DNA of 64,000 nt from Paracoccus aestuarii (GTDB taxonomy: Bacteria > Pseudomonadota > Alphaproteobacteria > Rhodobacterales > Rhodobacteraceae): assembly GCF_028553885.1 (NCBI RefSeq), contig NZ_CP067169.1, positions 682,001-746,000 of the forward strand, written 5' to 3'. The translations under genes and the position numbers were made by a program. This document shows positions 1 to 10,537 of the stretch, piece after piece (position 1 is the first letter of the stretch; each line of letters starts with the position of its first letter). Below the pieces are notes generated by a model. It had not been told where the DNA came from and ran no database searches. It saw nothing but the letters and a program-made list of their open reading frames with translations.

Positions 1-47
1 ATTGGCCTTAGATTGCGCGGATCGGATCAGGCGGGACGGACCCGGCA

Positions 48-1841
48 TTGGCCAGCGACGATCACATCGAGGACCGGGCCGAGAGGCGGCGGAGCAGGGG
101 GCCGCAGCCGGTCAATCCCTGGTGGCTGCGCGCGACCATCGTCGCGATCGTGCTGACCGCGCTCGGCACGATCTGGACCACGAATTTCTGGCTGACCGAC
201 CGGTTCTCCGAGAATACGCGAGTGCGGTCCGAGCTGCGGCTGGCGCTCTATTCCGGCAACCTGATGTCCGAGCTGCAGCGCAATTCCGTCGTGCCCCTGC
301 TGCTGGCGCGCGATCCCGCGCTGATATCGGCGCTGGCGGGGAACGATTTCTCGACCACCTCGGCGCGGCTGATGACCGCCCAGAAAGAGATCGGCGCGGC
401 CTCGATCCGGCTGCTGGACGCCTCGGGCCGTGTGGTGGGCGCGACCGACCGCTATCAGATTGGCACGAACAGCGTCGCCGCCCCCTATTACGTCGAGGCG
501 CTGCGGTCGCGCGACACGGTCTTCACCGTGTCGGAGATGGCCTCGGGCGCCCATGAATTCGCTTATTCCCGCGCCGTCGTGTCCGAGGGGCGGACGCTCG
601 GAGTCATCGTCGTGGGGGCCGACCTGACCCGGCTGGAGCGGTCCTGGGCCGGCATTTCCGACGCCGTCGCCGTCACCGACAGCGAGGGCGTCATCATCCT
701 GTCGACCGAGCCGCGCTGGCGCGGGCTGACCATGCCCGAGGCCTTGGCGGTAAGGTCCGCGCCCTCGGCCATCCGGCGGGCCTTCCAGGTGACGGCGGAT
801 TGGACCTCCAGCCCGGCGGATGCCTATGTCCAGGGCCGCGCCGTCATGCAGGCCGAGGCGCGGGTCCCGTTCCGCGGCTGGCGGATGATCAGCTTCACCG
901 CCTATTCATCCGTGCGCGAGCGGGTGAACGCGATCCTGGCGCTGCAGATCATGGGATTCGCGATCCTGCTGGCGGGGGCCTTCTGGCTGCTGTCACGGCG
1001 CGCGCGGATCCAGTCCCAGGCTTACCTGCGCGAATCGAACGACCTGCGCGCGCTGAACGCCCGCCTGACGCGCGAGATCGCGGAACGCGAGCGTGTCCAG
1101 AAGGAGCTGCGCGTCGCCGAACAGACCGTCCAGCAATCCTCGAAGCTGGCCGCCTTGGGCGAGATGTCGGCGGGCGTCAGCCACGAGCTGAACCAGCCCT
1201 TGGCCGCGATGAAGACCTATCTGGCGGGCGCGCGCCTGCTGCTGCAGCGCGGCCGCCCGGAGGAGGCGCTGTCCAGCTTTCAGCGCATCGACGACCTGAT
1301 TGACCGGATGGGCGCGATCACGCGCCAGCTGAAATCCTATGCCAGGAAGGGTGGCGAGGCGGTGGAGCCCGTCGATCTGCGCGCCGCGGTCAGCAGCGCC
1401 CTGACCATGATGGAGCCGCAGCTGCGCACGCGGCCGATCCGTATCATCCGCAACGTGCCGCGCGACCGGGTGATGGTCATGGCCGACCGCATCCGGCTGG
1501 AACAGGTGCTGATCAACCTGCTGCGCAATGCCGTGGATGCGGTGCGCGGCCGCCCCGAGGCCACGATCGAGATCGCGGTCGAGGCGGGCTCTCACGCCTA
1601 TGTGTCCGTTCGCGACAACGGTCCGGGTGTCTCGGACCTGGAAAAGCTGTTTGAACCCTTCTGGACGACCAAGAAGCCCGGCGAGGGCACGGGGTTGGGG
1701 CTGGCGATCTCGTCCACGATCGTCGCCGATTTCGGCGGTCGCCTGACCGCCCATAACGAAACCGAAGGCGGCGCCGTCTTCCGGGTCGAGCTGCCCTTGC
1801 ACCGACCCGGCGCGCCCCGCCAGGCCTTGGCGGCCGAATGA
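48..1841 (+). CDS. dctB: DctB-type sensor histidine kinase
   Basis: Membrane sensor kinase of the C4-dicarboxylate (DctB) type that would phosphorylate the response regulator encoded 19 nt downstream. What is seen: a membrane segment at about residues 26-48, a periplasmic sensor region of about 250 residues, a second membrane segment at about 302-317, and a coiled stretch. The H-box VSHELNQPLAAMK has its phospho-acceptor at His379; the N-box INLLRNAVDAV and the G-boxes DNGPG and GTGLGL follow. The TTG at 48 is chosen because a purine-rich GGGACGGA lies just before it; a later start is possible. The length of 597 aa is normal for DctB. No dicarboxylate transporter gene is visible nearby, so the ligand is inferred from family only. 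Confidence 0.85.
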   Translation: MASDDHIEDRAERRRSRGPQPVNPWWLRATIVAIVLTALGTIWTTNFWLTDRFSENTRVRSELRLALYSGNLMSELQRNSVVPLLLARDPALISALAGNDFSTTSARLMTAQKEIGAASIRLLDASGRVVGATDRYQIGTNSVAAPYYVEALRSRDTVFTVSEMASGAHEFAYSRAVVSEGRTLGVIVVGADLTRLERSWAGISDAVAVTDSEGVIILSTEPRWRGLTMPEALAVRSAPSAIRRAFQVTADWTSSPADAYVQGRAVMQAEARVPFRGWRMISFTAYSSVRERVNAILALQIMGFAILLAGAFWLLSRRARIQSQAYLRESNDLRALNARLTREIAERERVQKELRVAEQTVQQSSKLAALGEMSAGVSHELNQPLAAMKTYLAGARLLLQRGRPEEALSSFQRIDDLIDRMGAITRQLKSYARKGGEAVEPVDLRAAVSSALTMMEPQLRTRPIRIIRNVPRDRVMVMADRIRLEQVLINLLRNAVDAVRGRPEATIEIAVEAGSHAYVSVRDNGPGVSDLEKLFEPFWTTKKPGEGTGLGLAISSTIVADFGGRLTAHNETEGGAVFRVELPLHRPGAPRQALAAE

Positions 1842-1860
1842 TGGAAAAAGAGGAACAAGA

Positions 1861-3186
1861 ATGTCCCGCAAGCTGAAGATTGCCATCGTGGACGACGAAC
1901 CCGACATGCGCGAATCGATCAGCCAATGGCTGGTTCTGTCGGGCTTTGACACCGAGACCTTCGCCAGCGCCGAGGATGCGCTGAAGGTCATCGGCCCCGA
2001 CTGGCCCGGCGTCGTGGTCAGCGACATCCGCATGCCCGGCATGGACGGCATGGCCTTCCTCAAGCGCCTGATGGGGCTGGACAGCAGCCTGCCGGTCATC
2101 ATGATCACCGGCCATGGTGACGTGCCCATGGCGGTCGAGGCGATGCGGATCGGCGCCATGGATTTCATGGAGAAGCCCTTCAATCCCGACCGGATGACCC
2201 AGCTGGCCAAGAAGGCCACGCAGGCGCGCCGCATGACGCTGGACAACCGTGCGCTGCGCCGCGACCTGTCCGAGGGTCAGCAGGTCATGTCCAAGTTGAT
2301 CGGTGCCAGCCCGGTGATGGAGCGCCTGCGCGAGGATATCCTGGACTTGGGCCAGGCCGACGGCCATGTGCTGATCGACGGCGAGACCGGCACCGGCAAG
2401 ACGCTGGTGGCCCATGCGCTGCATGCCGTGGGGCCGCGCGCGTCCAAGAAGTTCGTCCCCGTCAGCTGCGCCGCCTATAATGACGAGGCGCTGGCCGCGC
2501 GCCTGTTCGGCCCCATCGAGGACGGGCTGCCCGCCGTCGAGGAGGCCCGCGCCGGGACGCTGTGTCTTGAGGATATCGAGGCGCTGTCCGAGGCGTTGCA
2601 GGCCCGCCTTCTGGCCTTCATCAGCGATCAGGGCACGCCGGCCGAGACCCGCATCATCGCCATCAGCAATGCCCGCGGCGAGGGCCGCAAGGCCGAGGAT
2701 TCGCTGCGCCCCGACCTGTTCTACCGCCTCTCGGCGCTGAAGGTGACGCTGCCGCCGCTGCGCGCGCGGGGCGAGGACATCCTGGCGCTGTTCACCCGCA
2801 TGACCGAGCAGTTCAGCGAGGAATACGGCTGCGAGCCCCCCCAGGTCAGCGCGCAGGAGGCCGCCCAGCTGCTGCAGGCGCCTTGGCCCGGCAATATCCG
2901 CCAGCTGATCAACGTGGCCGAACGCGCCGTCCTGCAGAACCGCCGCGGATCGGGGTCGATCGCGTCGCTGCTGATGGCCGATGGCGAGGACAACCAGCAG
3001 GCCACCACGACCGAGGGCAAGCCGCTGAAGGAATATGTGGAAAGCTTCGAGAAGATGCTGATCGACAACACCATGCGCCGCCACAAGGGCAGCATTGCCG
3101 GCGTCATGGAAGAGCTGTGCCTGCCGCGCCGCACCCTGAACGAGAAGATGGCCAAATACGGCCTGCAGCGGGGCGATTACCTCTAG
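1861..3186 (+). CDS. dctD: DctD-type response regulator with degenerate AAA+ domain
   Basis: Response regulator paired with the upstream kinase, 441 aa, normal for the NtrC/DctD class. The receiver domain (1-120) has acidic residues DDE at 11-13 and phospho-acceptor Asp55 in SDIRMPGMDG. The AAA+ domain has Walker A GETGTGKT at about 174-181. The C-terminal Fis-type helix-turn-helix is at about 390-441. Odd: the loop that carries GAFTGA in sigma54 activators is missing. After RLFG comes PIEDGLPAVEEARAG, and the Walker B acids are swapped (CLEDIE instead of LDEIE). This recalls Rhodobacter capsulatus NtrC, known to lack GAFTGA and to work with sigma70 polymerase. I infer that this protein does not remodel sigma54 holoenzyme. 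Target genes are unknown. Confidence 0.85.
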   Translation: MSRKLKIAIVDDEPDMRESISQWLVLSGFDTETFASAEDALKVIGPDWPGVVVSDIRMPGMDGMAFLKRLMGLDSSLPVIMITGHGDVPMAVEAMRIGAMDFMEKPFNPDRMTQLAKKATQARRMTLDNRALRRDLSEGQQVMSKLIGASPVMERLREDILDLGQADGHVLIDGETGTGKTLVAHALHAVGPRASKKFVPVSCAAYNDEALAARLFGPIEDGLPAVEEARAGTLCLEDIEALSEALQARLLAFISDQGTPAETRIIAISNARGEGRKAEDSLRPDLFYRLSALKVTLPPLRARGEDILALFTRMTEQFSEEYGCEPPQVSAQEAAQLLQAPWPGNIRQLINVAERAVLQNRRGSGSIASLLMADGEDNQQATTTEGKPLKEYVESFEKMLIDNTMRRHKGSIAGVMEELCLPRRTLNEKMAKYGLQRGDYL

Positions 3187-3553
3187 CGGCGGTGACGGGC
3201 AGATCCGGTCCCTGGGTTCGTGAAACCAAACAAAAGCGGTACTGACAAAGACGAACCGCAGGGACCTAGTCGAGCACTGGTGAACATGACCTGCAGGCGC
3301 AGGAACAGGGAACTGCGTTTTATGCGGTGGCTGGACTGTGCCATCCTGTCCGCCACCCCAAACTACGACAAATGGATGGCGAAACAATCTGTCTCTTTCG
3401 GCAGGTGGTTTTTCTATGTCGATGATTTGCATGGATTTCTCTGCATCTTGTGCAATTTGTCGCCAAGCCGACAGTTCCCCCGCGTCACCGTCGGACCTTG
3501 CGCCGCCCGCGCGGGGGGATTACCCCGCGCCTGATCCAGGGAAAGGCAGGCCG
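3187..3553 (+). other. Intergenic region upstream of metZ
   Basis: A 367-nt gap that is less GC-rich than its surroundings, particularly about 3360-3460. It should contain the end of the dct transcript and the control region of metZ. I looked for a SAM-II type riboswitch, which is common before methionine genes in this group, and could not pair a convincing pseudoknot. No gene with a plausible start and family is seen here. Confidence 0.4.
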
Positions 3554-4741
3554 ATGACCATTCCGTCCGACAAGACGTTCCACCCCCGCACCCAGGCCGT
3601 CCATCACGGCACCCGCCGCAGCCAGTATGGCGAGATGGCCGAGGCGATCTTTCTGACCCAGGGCTTCGTCTATCCCGATGCCGCCGCCGCCGAGGCGCGG
3701 TTCCAAGGCACCGGCCCGGACGAATTCATCTATGCCCGCTATGGCAACCCGACCAGCCGCATGTTCGAGGACCGCATCGCCGCGCTGGAGGGGACCGAGG
3801 ACGCCTTCGCCACCGCCAGCGGCATGGCCGCGGTCAACGGCGCGATGTTCTCGATGTGCAAGCCGGGCGATCACGTCGTGGCGGCGCGCGCGCTTTTCGG
3901 GTCCTGCCTCTATGTGCTGGACCTGCTGGCCCGTTTCGGGGTCGAGGTCAGCTATGTCGACGGCACCGATCTGGACCAATGGGCCGCGGCCATCCGCCCC
4001 GGCACGCGCGCGGTCTTCTTCGAGAGCGTGTCGAACCCGACGCTGGAGGTGATCGACCTAGCGGCCGTGGCCAGGCTGGCCCATGCGGCCGGGGCGATGG
4101 TGGTCGTCGACAACGTCTTTGCCACCCCGGTCTTTTCGCGCGCGGTGGAACAGGGGGCCGATGTGGTCGTCTATTCCGCGACCAAGCATATCGACGGGGG
4201 CGGGCGGGCGCTGGCCGGGGTCATCTGCGGCACGCGCCATTTCGTGCGCGAGGTGGCCGAGCCCTATCTGAAGCATACCGGCGGTGCGATCAGCCCCTTC
4301 CACGCCTGGATCATGCTGAACGGCTTGCAGACCATGGATCTGCGCGTGCGCGCCCAGGCCGATGCGGCGGCCAGCATCGCGGCGGCGCTGCACGGCCATC
4401 CGGCCCTGTCGCGGGTCGTCTATCCGGGTCTGCCCGATCATCCCCAGCACGATCTGGCGATGCGCCAGATGGGCTCGGGCGGCACTATGATCGCGATCGA
4501 GCTGGCCGGCGGCAAGGAGGCCGCCTTCGCCGCGCTGGACCGGCTGCGGATCATCGCCATCTCGAACAATCTGGGCGATGCGAAATCCATCGTCACCCAT
4601 CCCGCGACCACCACCCATCAGCGCCTGTCCCAAGAGGATCGTGACCATCTGGGCATCACGCCGGGCCTGCTGCGCCTGTCCGTGGGGCTGGAGGATGCCC
4701 GCGACCTGACCCAGGACCTGATGCAGGCGCTGGACGGCTGA
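3554..4741 (+). CDS. metZ: O-succinylhomoserine sulfhydrylase
   Basis: Cytoplasmic PLP enzyme of the cystathionine gamma-synthase family that makes homocysteine from O-succinylhomoserine and sulfide, the direct sulfhydrylation branch of methionine synthesis. The 395-aa length is typical. Seen: the aromatic PLP-stacking region near GNPTSRMFE, the conserved TASGMAAV, and the PLP-lysine motif YSATKHIDGGG. The C-terminal half contains the SLG-like region of MetZ enzymes (SNNLGDAKSIVTHPATTTH). The ATG at 3554 is preceded by GGGAAAGGCAGG, a good ribosome site; the frame is open further upstream but that extension has no family similarity. Stands between the dct pair and folE2, 51 nt before the latter. 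An O-acetylhomoserine substrate cannot be excluded. Confidence 0.88.
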   Translation: MTIPSDKTFHPRTQAVHHGTRRSQYGEMAEAIFLTQGFVYPDAAAAEARFQGTGPDEFIYARYGNPTSRMFEDRIAALEGTEDAFATASGMAAVNGAMFSMCKPGDHVVAARALFGSCLYVLDLLARFGVEVSYVDGTDLDQWAAAIRPGTRAVFFESVSNPTLEVIDLAAVARLAHAAGAMVVVDNVFATPVFSRAVEQGADVVVYSATKHIDGGGRALAGVICGTRHFVREVAEPYLKHTGGAISPFHAWIMLNGLQTMDLRVRAQADAAASIAAALHGHPALSRVVYPGLPDHPQHDLAMRQMGSGGTMIAIELAGGKEAAFAALDRLRIIAISNNLGDAKSIVTHPATTTHQRLSQEDRDHLGITPGLLRLSVGLEDARDLTQDLMQALDG

Positions 4742-4792
4742 CAAGCGCGCCATTCGGCCCTATATGGGCCCTGACATCCCCGGAGAGGCCGC

Positions 4793-5755
<963 letters not shown>

Positions 5756-5796
5756 CCGAGCAGGGCGGCCCTCCGGCATTCCCGATTCTGGTGATC

Positions 5797-5815
5797 GGCC
5801 GGTCCCGCACCGGCC
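5797..5815 (+). terminator. Weak hairpin after folE2
   Basis: A perfect 7-bp GC stem (GGCCGGT / ACCGGCC) with loop CCCGC, 42 nt after the folE2 stop. There is no T-run after it, so intrinsic termination is uncertain. Confidence 0.3.
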
Positions 5816-5895
5816 CTGTCCCTGTCACAATTGCCTCATGATCCGGCCCGGGCCATAGCGGCCCGCGCGGCCGGGCACAATCGCCGCCAGCCCGC

Positions 5896-5924
5896 TTGAC
5901 CGCTGCCCTTCGTCGGGGTAAAGG
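5896..5924 (+). promoter_or_regulatory. Candidate promoter of the S10 operon
   Basis: TTGACC at 5896-5901, a 17-nt spacer, then TAAAGG at 5919-5924. The -35 box is close to consensus and the spacing is ideal. It lies 160 nt before rpsJ in a gap with no gene, where the superoperon promoter is expected. Confidence 0.5.
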
Positions 5925-6085
5925 ACCGCCACTGTGACCGGCGCGCGACGAACAGGCGCGAATCGGTTCCCTGTGTCGGGCCGCCAACCCATGGGCGGCC
6001 TGCTGCTATTTTTACGGTCCGATGCTGGCGCCGCGCGGTGCGATGTCAGCCTCTCGACTGGAACTCCCCACCAGAGGGAAGTGAC

Positions 6086-6394
6086 ATGCAAAGCCAGAAC
6101 ATCCGGATCCGGTTGAAGGCGTTTGACTATCGCGTGCTGGATGCCAGCACCCAGGAGATCGTCAACACGGCCAAGCGCACCGGCGCGACCGTCCGCGGCC
6201 CGATCCCGCTGCCGAACAAGATCGAGAAATTCACGGTTCTCCGCGGTCCGCATATCGACAAGAAGTCGCGCGACCAGTGGGAGATCCGCACCCACAAGCG
6301 CCTGCTGGACATCGTCGATCCGACCCCGCAGACCGTTGACGCCCTCATGAAGCTCGACCTCGCCGCCGGCGTGGATGTCGAGATCAAGGTCTGA
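6086..6394 (+). CDS. rpsJ: 30S ribosomal protein S10
   Basis: Small-subunit protein S10, 102 aa as usual, also the NusE partner of NusB in antitermination. The start is set by the conserved N-terminus [14 protein letters not shown] and a GAGGGAAGTG ribosome site; an in-frame ATG at 6038 lies in non-conserved sequence. Conserved [13 protein letters not shown] and [15 protein letters not shown] are present. First gene of the S10 operon. The str-operon genes (rpsL, rpsG, fusA, tuf) that often precede it are not here. Confidence 0.97.
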   Translation: MQSQNIRIRLKAFDYRVLDASTQEIVNTAKRTGATVRGPIPLPNKIEKFTVLRGPHIDKKSRDQWEIRTHKRLLDIVDPTPQTVDALMKLDLAAGVDVEIKV

Positions 6395-6405
6395 GGAGGC
6401 ACGAC

Positions 6406-7299
6406 ATGTTGCGTACTGGTGTAATCGCCAAGAAACTGGGCATGACGCGTCTGTTCCTCGAGGATGGCCGTCAGGTTCCCGTGACCGTTCTGCAACTGGA
6501 CGGCCTGCAGGTCGTCGCGCAGCGCACCGCCGCCACTGACGGCTATACCGCCGTCCAGCTGGGCGCCGGCGCCGCCAAGGCCAAGCGGACCACCGCCGCC
6601 ATGCGCGGTCACTTCGCCAAGGCCTCGGTCGCGCCCAAGCGCAAGATCGCGGAATTCCGCGTGGCCGAAGAGAACCTGATCAATGTCGGTGAGGAGATCA
6701 CGGCTGACCACTATTTCGCGGGTCAGTATGTGGACATCGCCGGCACCTCGATCGGTAAGGGCTTTGCGGGCGCGATGAAGCGTCACAACTTCGGTGGTCT
6801 GCGCGCCTCGCACGGCGTGTCGATCAGCCACCGCTCGCACGGTTCGACCGGCCAGTGCCAGGACCCCGGCAAGGTGTTCAAGGGCAAGAAGATGGCGGGT
6901 CACCTGGGTGCCGTCCGCGTCACCACGCAGAACCTGCAGGTCGTCAAGACCGATGCCGACCGTGGCCTGATCATGGTCAAGGGTTCGGTTCCGGGTTCGA
7001 AGGGTGGCTGGGTCACGATCAAGGACGCCGTCAAGAAGGCGACGCCCGAGAACCTGATCTATCCGGCCGCGCTGAAATCCGCCGCCGACGAAGCCAAGCG
7101 CCTGGCCGAGGAAGCCGCCGCCGCCGCGGCAGCCGAGGAAGAGGCCGCCCGCGAGGAGGCCGCCCGTCTGGCCGCCGAGCAGGAGGCCGCCGCCCTGGCC
7201 GAGGCCGAGGCCTCGATCGCGTCGGACAAGGAAGCCGCCGATCCGAACGCCGATGCGCCGGTTGCCAATGACGACGACGCGCCGGAAGGAGACAAGTGA
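6406..7299 (+). CDS. rplC: 50S ribosomal protein L3 with long acidic/alanine tail
   Basis: Large-subunit assembly protein L3. Residues 1 to about 215 are the normal L3 fold, with the family signature around [14 protein letters not shown] and [20 protein letters not shown]. From about residue 223 to 297 the protein carries an extension made almost only of Ala, Glu, Asp and Arg, likely a charged helix. The whole protein is therefore about 85 aa longer than the E. coli type. The stop TGA overlaps the rplD start by one base. Extensions of this type occur in related bacteria; the role is unknown. Confidence 0.96.
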   Translation: MLRTGVIAKKLGMTRLFLEDGRQVPVTVLQLDGLQVVAQRTAATDGYTAVQLGAGAAKAKRTTAAMRGHFAKASVAPKRKIAEFRVAEENLINVGEEITADHYFAGQYVDIAGTSIGKGFAGAMKRHNFGGLRASHGVSISHRSHGSTGQCQDPGKVFKGKKMAGHLGAVRVTTQNLQVVKTDADRGLIMVKGSVPGSKGGWVTIKDAVKKATPENLIYPAALKSAADEAKRLAEEAAAAAAAEEEAAREEAARLAAEQEAAALAEAEASIASDKEAADPNADAPVANDDDAPEGDK

Positions 7300-7919
7300 T
7301 GAAACTTGATGTGATCAAGCTGGATTCCGGCGCCGCCGGGTCGATCGAGCTGGCCGACGACATCTTCGGGCTGGAGCCGCGTGGCGACATCCTGCAGCGC
7401 GTCGTCCGCTGGCAGCGCGCCAAGGCGCAGGCCGGCACGCATTCGGTGCTGGGCAAGTCCGAGGTCAGCTACTCGACCAAGAAGATCTATCGCCAGAAGG
7501 GCACCGGCGGCGCACGCCACGGGTCCAAGAAGGCCCCGATCTTCCGTCACGGTGGCGTCTACAAGGGTCCGACCCCGCGTTCGCACGCGTTCGATCTGCC
7601 CAAGAAGGTCCGCGCCCTGGGCCTGCGTCACGCGCTGTCGGCCAAGGCCACCGCGGGTGAACTGGTCATCGTCGAGGACCTGAACCTGGCTGATGCCAAG
7701 ACCGCCGCCGTCGCCAAGGCCGTGAAGGAAAACGGCTGGAAGCGCGTGCTGGTGATCGACGGTGCCGAGGTCAACGAGGGCTTTGCCCGCGCCGCCCGCA
7801 ACATCGAAGGCGTGGACATCCTGCCGTCGATGGGTGCCAACGTCTATGACATCCTGAAGCGTGACACCCTGGTCATCACGCGCGCCGGTGTCGAAGCTCT
7901 GGAGGCTCGTCTGAAATGA
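7299..7919 (+). CDS. rplD: 50S ribosomal protein L4
   Basis: Large-subunit protein L4, 206 aa, which lines the exit tunnel; in E. coli it also regulates its own operon. Conserved loop: [22 protein letters not shown]. The ATG at 7299 is used rather than the GTG at 7296 because it gives the standard MKLDV start and a one-base overlap with the rplC stop. Its 3' end overlaps rplW by four bases (ATGA). Confidence 0.96.
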   Translation: MKLDVIKLDSGAAGSIELADDIFGLEPRGDILQRVVRWQRAKAQAGTHSVLGKSEVSYSTKKIYRQKGTGGARHGSKKAPIFRHGGVYKGPTPRSHAFDLPKKVRALGLRHALSAKATAGELVIVEDLNLADAKTAAVAKAVKENGWKRVLVIDGAEVNEGFARAARNIEGVDILPSMGANVYDILKRDTLVITRAGVEALEARLK

Positions 7920-8212
7920 CCGCGAAAGCCGAACATTACGACGTGATCGTCAAGCCGATCATCACCGAAAAGGCCACCATGACGTCCGAAAACAACGGCG
8001 TCGTGTTCCAGGTCGCCAAGGATTCGAACAAGCCGCAGATCAAGCAGGCCGTCGAAGCCCTGTTCGGTGTGAAGGTGAAGGCGGTCAACACCACCATCAC
8101 CAAGGGCAAGACCAAGCGCTTCCGCGGCCAGCCCGGCCGTCGCAGCGACGTCAAGAAGGCCTATGTGACCCTGGAAGAGGGCCACAGCATCGACGTGTCG
8201 ACCGGTCTCTGA
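7916..8212 (+). CDS. rplW: 50S ribosomal protein L23
   Basis: Large-subunit protein L23, 98 aa, at the tunnel exit where SRP and trigger factor dock. Seen: [10 protein letters not shown] near the N-terminus, the basic loop [15 protein letters not shown], and [10 protein letters not shown] near the end. Translationally coupled to rplD through a 4-nt overlap. The 95-nt gap after it holds a stable hairpin. Confidence 0.96.
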   Translation: MTAKAEHYDVIVKPIITEKATMTSENNGVVFQVAKDSNKPQIKQAVEALFGVKVKAVNTTITKGKTKRFRGQPGRRSDVKKAYVTLEEGHSIDVSTGL

Positions 8213-8229
8213 CAGCCGGATCCGATCTG

Positions 8230-8255
8230 GCGGCCCCGGAGCGATCCGGGGTCGC
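8230..8255 (+). other. GNRA-capped hairpin between rplW and rplB
   Basis: Arms GCGGCCCCGGA and TCCGGGGTCGC pair over 11 bp (one G-U) around a GCGA tetraloop. Only ATTT follows, so it looks more like an mRNA processing or stability element than a strong terminator. Confidence 0.45.
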
Positions 8256-8307
8256 CGCATTTGACTGAAACGGACCACCCTGGTCCAAAGCAACGGAAGA
8301 CAGAAAG

Positions 8308-9147
8308 ATGGCATTGAAGTCGTACAAACCGACGACGCCTGGCCAGCGCGGGCTGGTTCTGATCGACCGTTCGGAGCTTTGGAAAGGTCGCCCGGTCAAG
8401 AGCCTCACCGAGGGTCTGACCAAGAAAGGCGGCCGGAACAACACCGGACGGATCACCATGCGGCGCCAAGGCGGCGGCGCGAAACGCCTGTATCGCATCG
8501 TCGATTTCAAGCGCACCAAGTTCGACATCGCGGCCGTGGTCGAGCGGATCGAATACGATCCCAACCGCACCGCCTTCATCGCGCTGGTGAAATACGAAGA
8601 CGGCGAGCAGGCCTATATCCTGGCGCCGCAGCGTCTGGCCGTGGGCGACAAGGTCGTCGCCGGCGCCAAGGTCGACGTGAAGCCCGGCAACGCCATGCCC
8701 TTCAGCGGCATGCCGATCGGCACGATCGTCCACAACGTCGAACTGAAGCCCGGCAAGGGCGGCCAGATCGCCCGTTCGGCAGGCACCTATGCCCAGTTCG
8801 TCGGACGCGACGGTGGTTATGCCCAAATCCGCCTGTCTTCAGGCGAGCTGCGTCTGGTCCGCCAGGAATGCATGGCGACCATCGGCGCCGTGTCGAATGC
8901 CGACCATTCGAACCAGAACCTGGGCAAGGCCGGCCGCAACCGCCACAAGGGCATCCGTCCCAGCGTCCGCGGTGTCGCCATGAACCCGATCGACCACCCG
9001 CATGGTGGTGGTGAAGGCCGCACCTCGGGTGGCCGCACGCCGGTCACGCCCTGGGGCAAGGACACCAAGGGCAAGAAGACCCGCAGCAACAAGGCGACCG
9101 ACAAGTACATCTTGCGTTCGCGTCACGCGAAGAAGAAGGGGCGCTGA
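8308..9147 (+). CDS. rplB: 50S ribosomal protein L2
   Basis: Large-subunit protein L2, 279 aa, needed for subunit joining and the peptidyl-transferase region. Seen: N-terminal [12 protein letters not shown] and the RNA-binding core with [16 protein letters not shown]. The C-terminal signature [18 protein letters not shown] contains the critical histidine. Starts after GGAAGACAGAAAG. Three nucleotides separate it from rpsS. Confidence 0.97.
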   Translation: MALKSYKPTTPGQRGLVLIDRSELWKGRPVKSLTEGLTKKGGRNNTGRITMRRQGGGAKRLYRIVDFKRTKFDIAAVVERIEYDPNRTAFIALVKYEDGEQAYILAPQRLAVGDKVVAGAKVDVKPGNAMPFSGMPIGTIVHNVELKPGKGGQIARSAGTYAQFVGRDGGYAQIRLSSGELRLVRQECMATIGAVSNADHSNQNLGKAGRNRHKGIRPSVRGVAMNPIDHPHGGGEGRTSGGRTPVTPWGKDTKGKKTRSNKATDKYILRSRHAKKKGR

Positions 9148-9150
9148 CCT

Positions 9151-9429
9151 ATGGCACGTTCTGTTTGGAAAGGCCCCTTTGTTGACGCCTATGTGCTCAA
9201 GAAGGCGGAGAAGGCCCGTGAGTCGGGGAAATCCGACGTCATCAAGATCTGGTCGCGCCGGTCGACCATCCTGCCGCAATTCGTCGGCCTGACCTTCGGC
9301 GTCTACAACGGGCACAAGCACATCCCGGTGAACGTCTCCGAAGAGATGATCGGTCAGAAGTTCGGTGAATACTCGCCCACGCGCACCTATTACGGGCACG
9401 CGGCCGACAAGAAAGCCAAGAGGAAGTAA
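9151..9429 (+). CDS. rpsS: 30S ribosomal protein S19
   Basis: Small-subunit head protein S19, 92 aa. The typical start is [20 protein letters not shown]. The core has [16 protein letters not shown] and the C-terminal part is [21 protein letters not shown]. Sits 3 nt after rplB and 5 nt before rplV, in standard S10-operon order. Confidence 0.97.
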   Translation: MARSVWKGPFVDAYVLKKAEKARESGKSDVIKIWSRRSTILPQFVGLTFGVYNGHKHIPVNVSEEMIGQKFGEYSPTRTYYGHAADKKAKRK

Positions 9430-9434
9430 TCGTC

Positions 9435-9815
9435 ATGGGTAAGGAAAACAATCCGCGCCGCGTGGCGGAGAACGAGGCCTTCGCGAAGACGAAGATGCTT
9501 CGCACCTCGCCGCAGAAACTGAACCTCGTGGCCCAGCTGATCCGCGGCAAGAAGGTGGACAAGGCCCTGGCCGACCTGACCTTCTCGCACAAGCGGATCG
9601 CGGGCGACGTGAAGAAGTGCCTGCAGTCGGCCATCGCGAATGCCGAGAACAACCACGGTCTGGACGTCGACAACCTGGTCGTCGCCGAGGCCTGGGTCGG
9701 CAAGAACCTGGTGATGAAGCGTGGCCGTCCGCGGGCACGTGGCCGGTTCGGCAAGATCATGAAGCCGTTTTCGGAAATCACCATCAAGGTGCGCCAAGTC
9801 GAGGAGCAAGCGTAA
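9435..9815 (+). CDS. rplV: 50S ribosomal protein L22
   Basis: Large-subunit protein L22, 126 aa, which reaches into the exit tunnel with a beta-hairpin. Seen: [22 protein letters not shown] and the hairpin region [24 protein letters not shown]. The stop TAA overlaps the rpsC start by one base. Confidence 0.97.
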   Translation: MGKENNPRRVAENEAFAKTKMLRTSPQKLNLVAQLIRGKKVDKALADLTFSHKRIAGDVKKCLQSAIANAENNHGLDVDNLVVAEAWVGKNLVMKRGRPRARGRFGKIMKPFSEITIKVRQVEEQA

Positions 9816-10525
9816 TGGGTCAGAAGGTCAATCCGATCGGCATGCGCCTCCAGGTCAACCGCACCTGGGACAGCCGCTGGTACGCCGACGACAAGGACTA
9901 TGGCAATCTGCTGCTTGAAGACCTGAAGATCCGGGACTTCATCAAGACGGAAGCCAAGCAGGCCGGCGTCAGCCGCGTGATCATCGAGCGTCCGCACAAG
10001 AAGTGCCGCGTCACGATCCACGCTGCCCGCCCCGGTGTCATCATCGGCAAGAAGGGTGCGGATATCGAGGTGCTGCGCAAGAAGCTGGCGAACTTCACCG
10101 ACAGCGAGCTGCACCTGAACATCGTCGAAGTGCGCAAGCCCGACGTCGATGCGCAGCTGGTCGCGGAATCGATCGCACAGCAGCTGGAGCGTCGCGTGTC
10201 CTTCCGCCGCGCGATGAAGCGTTCGGTCCAGAACGCGATGCGCATGGGTGCCCTGGGCATCCGCGTGAACGTCGCGGGCCGTCTCGGCGGTGCCGAGATC
10301 GCGCGGACCGAATGGTATCGCGAGGGCCGCGTGCCCCTGCATACTTTGCGTGCCGATATCGACTATGCGCTGGCCGAAGCCACGACCCCCTATGGGATCA
10401 TCGGCGTCAAGGTGTGGATCTTCAAGGGCGAGATCATGGAACATGATCCCCAGGCCCGCGATCGCCGCGCCGCCGAGGCTCAGGAAGGCCCGGCCCCTCG
10501 CGGCCCGCGCCGCGACGCCCGGTAA
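9815..10525 (+). CDS. rpsC: 30S ribosomal protein S3
   Basis: Small-subunit protein S3, 236 aa, at the mRNA entry channel. The start [12 protein letters not shown] at 9815 is the conserved N-terminus. The KH domain shows [17 protein letters not shown]. The C-terminal domain has [19 protein letters not shown] and [12 protein letters not shown]. Ends with a short basic tail. Standard position between rplV and rplP. Confidence 0.97.
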   Translation: MGQKVNPIGMRLQVNRTWDSRWYADDKDYGNLLLEDLKIRDFIKTEAKQAGVSRVIIERPHKKCRVTIHAARPGVIIGKKGADIEVLRKKLANFTDSELHLNIVEVRKPDVDAQLVAESIAQQLERRVSFRRAMKRSVQNAMRMGALGIRVNVAGRLGGAEIARTEWYREGRVPLHTLRADIDYALAEATTPYGIIGVKVWIFKGEIMEHDPQARDRRAAEAQEGPAPRGPRRDAR

Positions 10526-10537
10526 GGAGAAGAACAG

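Noticed and set aside
1513..3432. Long minus-strand open frame opposite dctB/dctD
   Set aside because: Composition is His/Gln/Arg-rich as expected for the antisense of high-GC genes; the plus strand encodes clear kinase and regulator domains.
3360..3553. SAM-II type riboswitch before metZ
   Set aside because: The leader contains GATGATTTG-like sequence, but I could not form the required stem and pseudoknot or find the CGCTAAA-like 3' part. A covariance-model search would decide.
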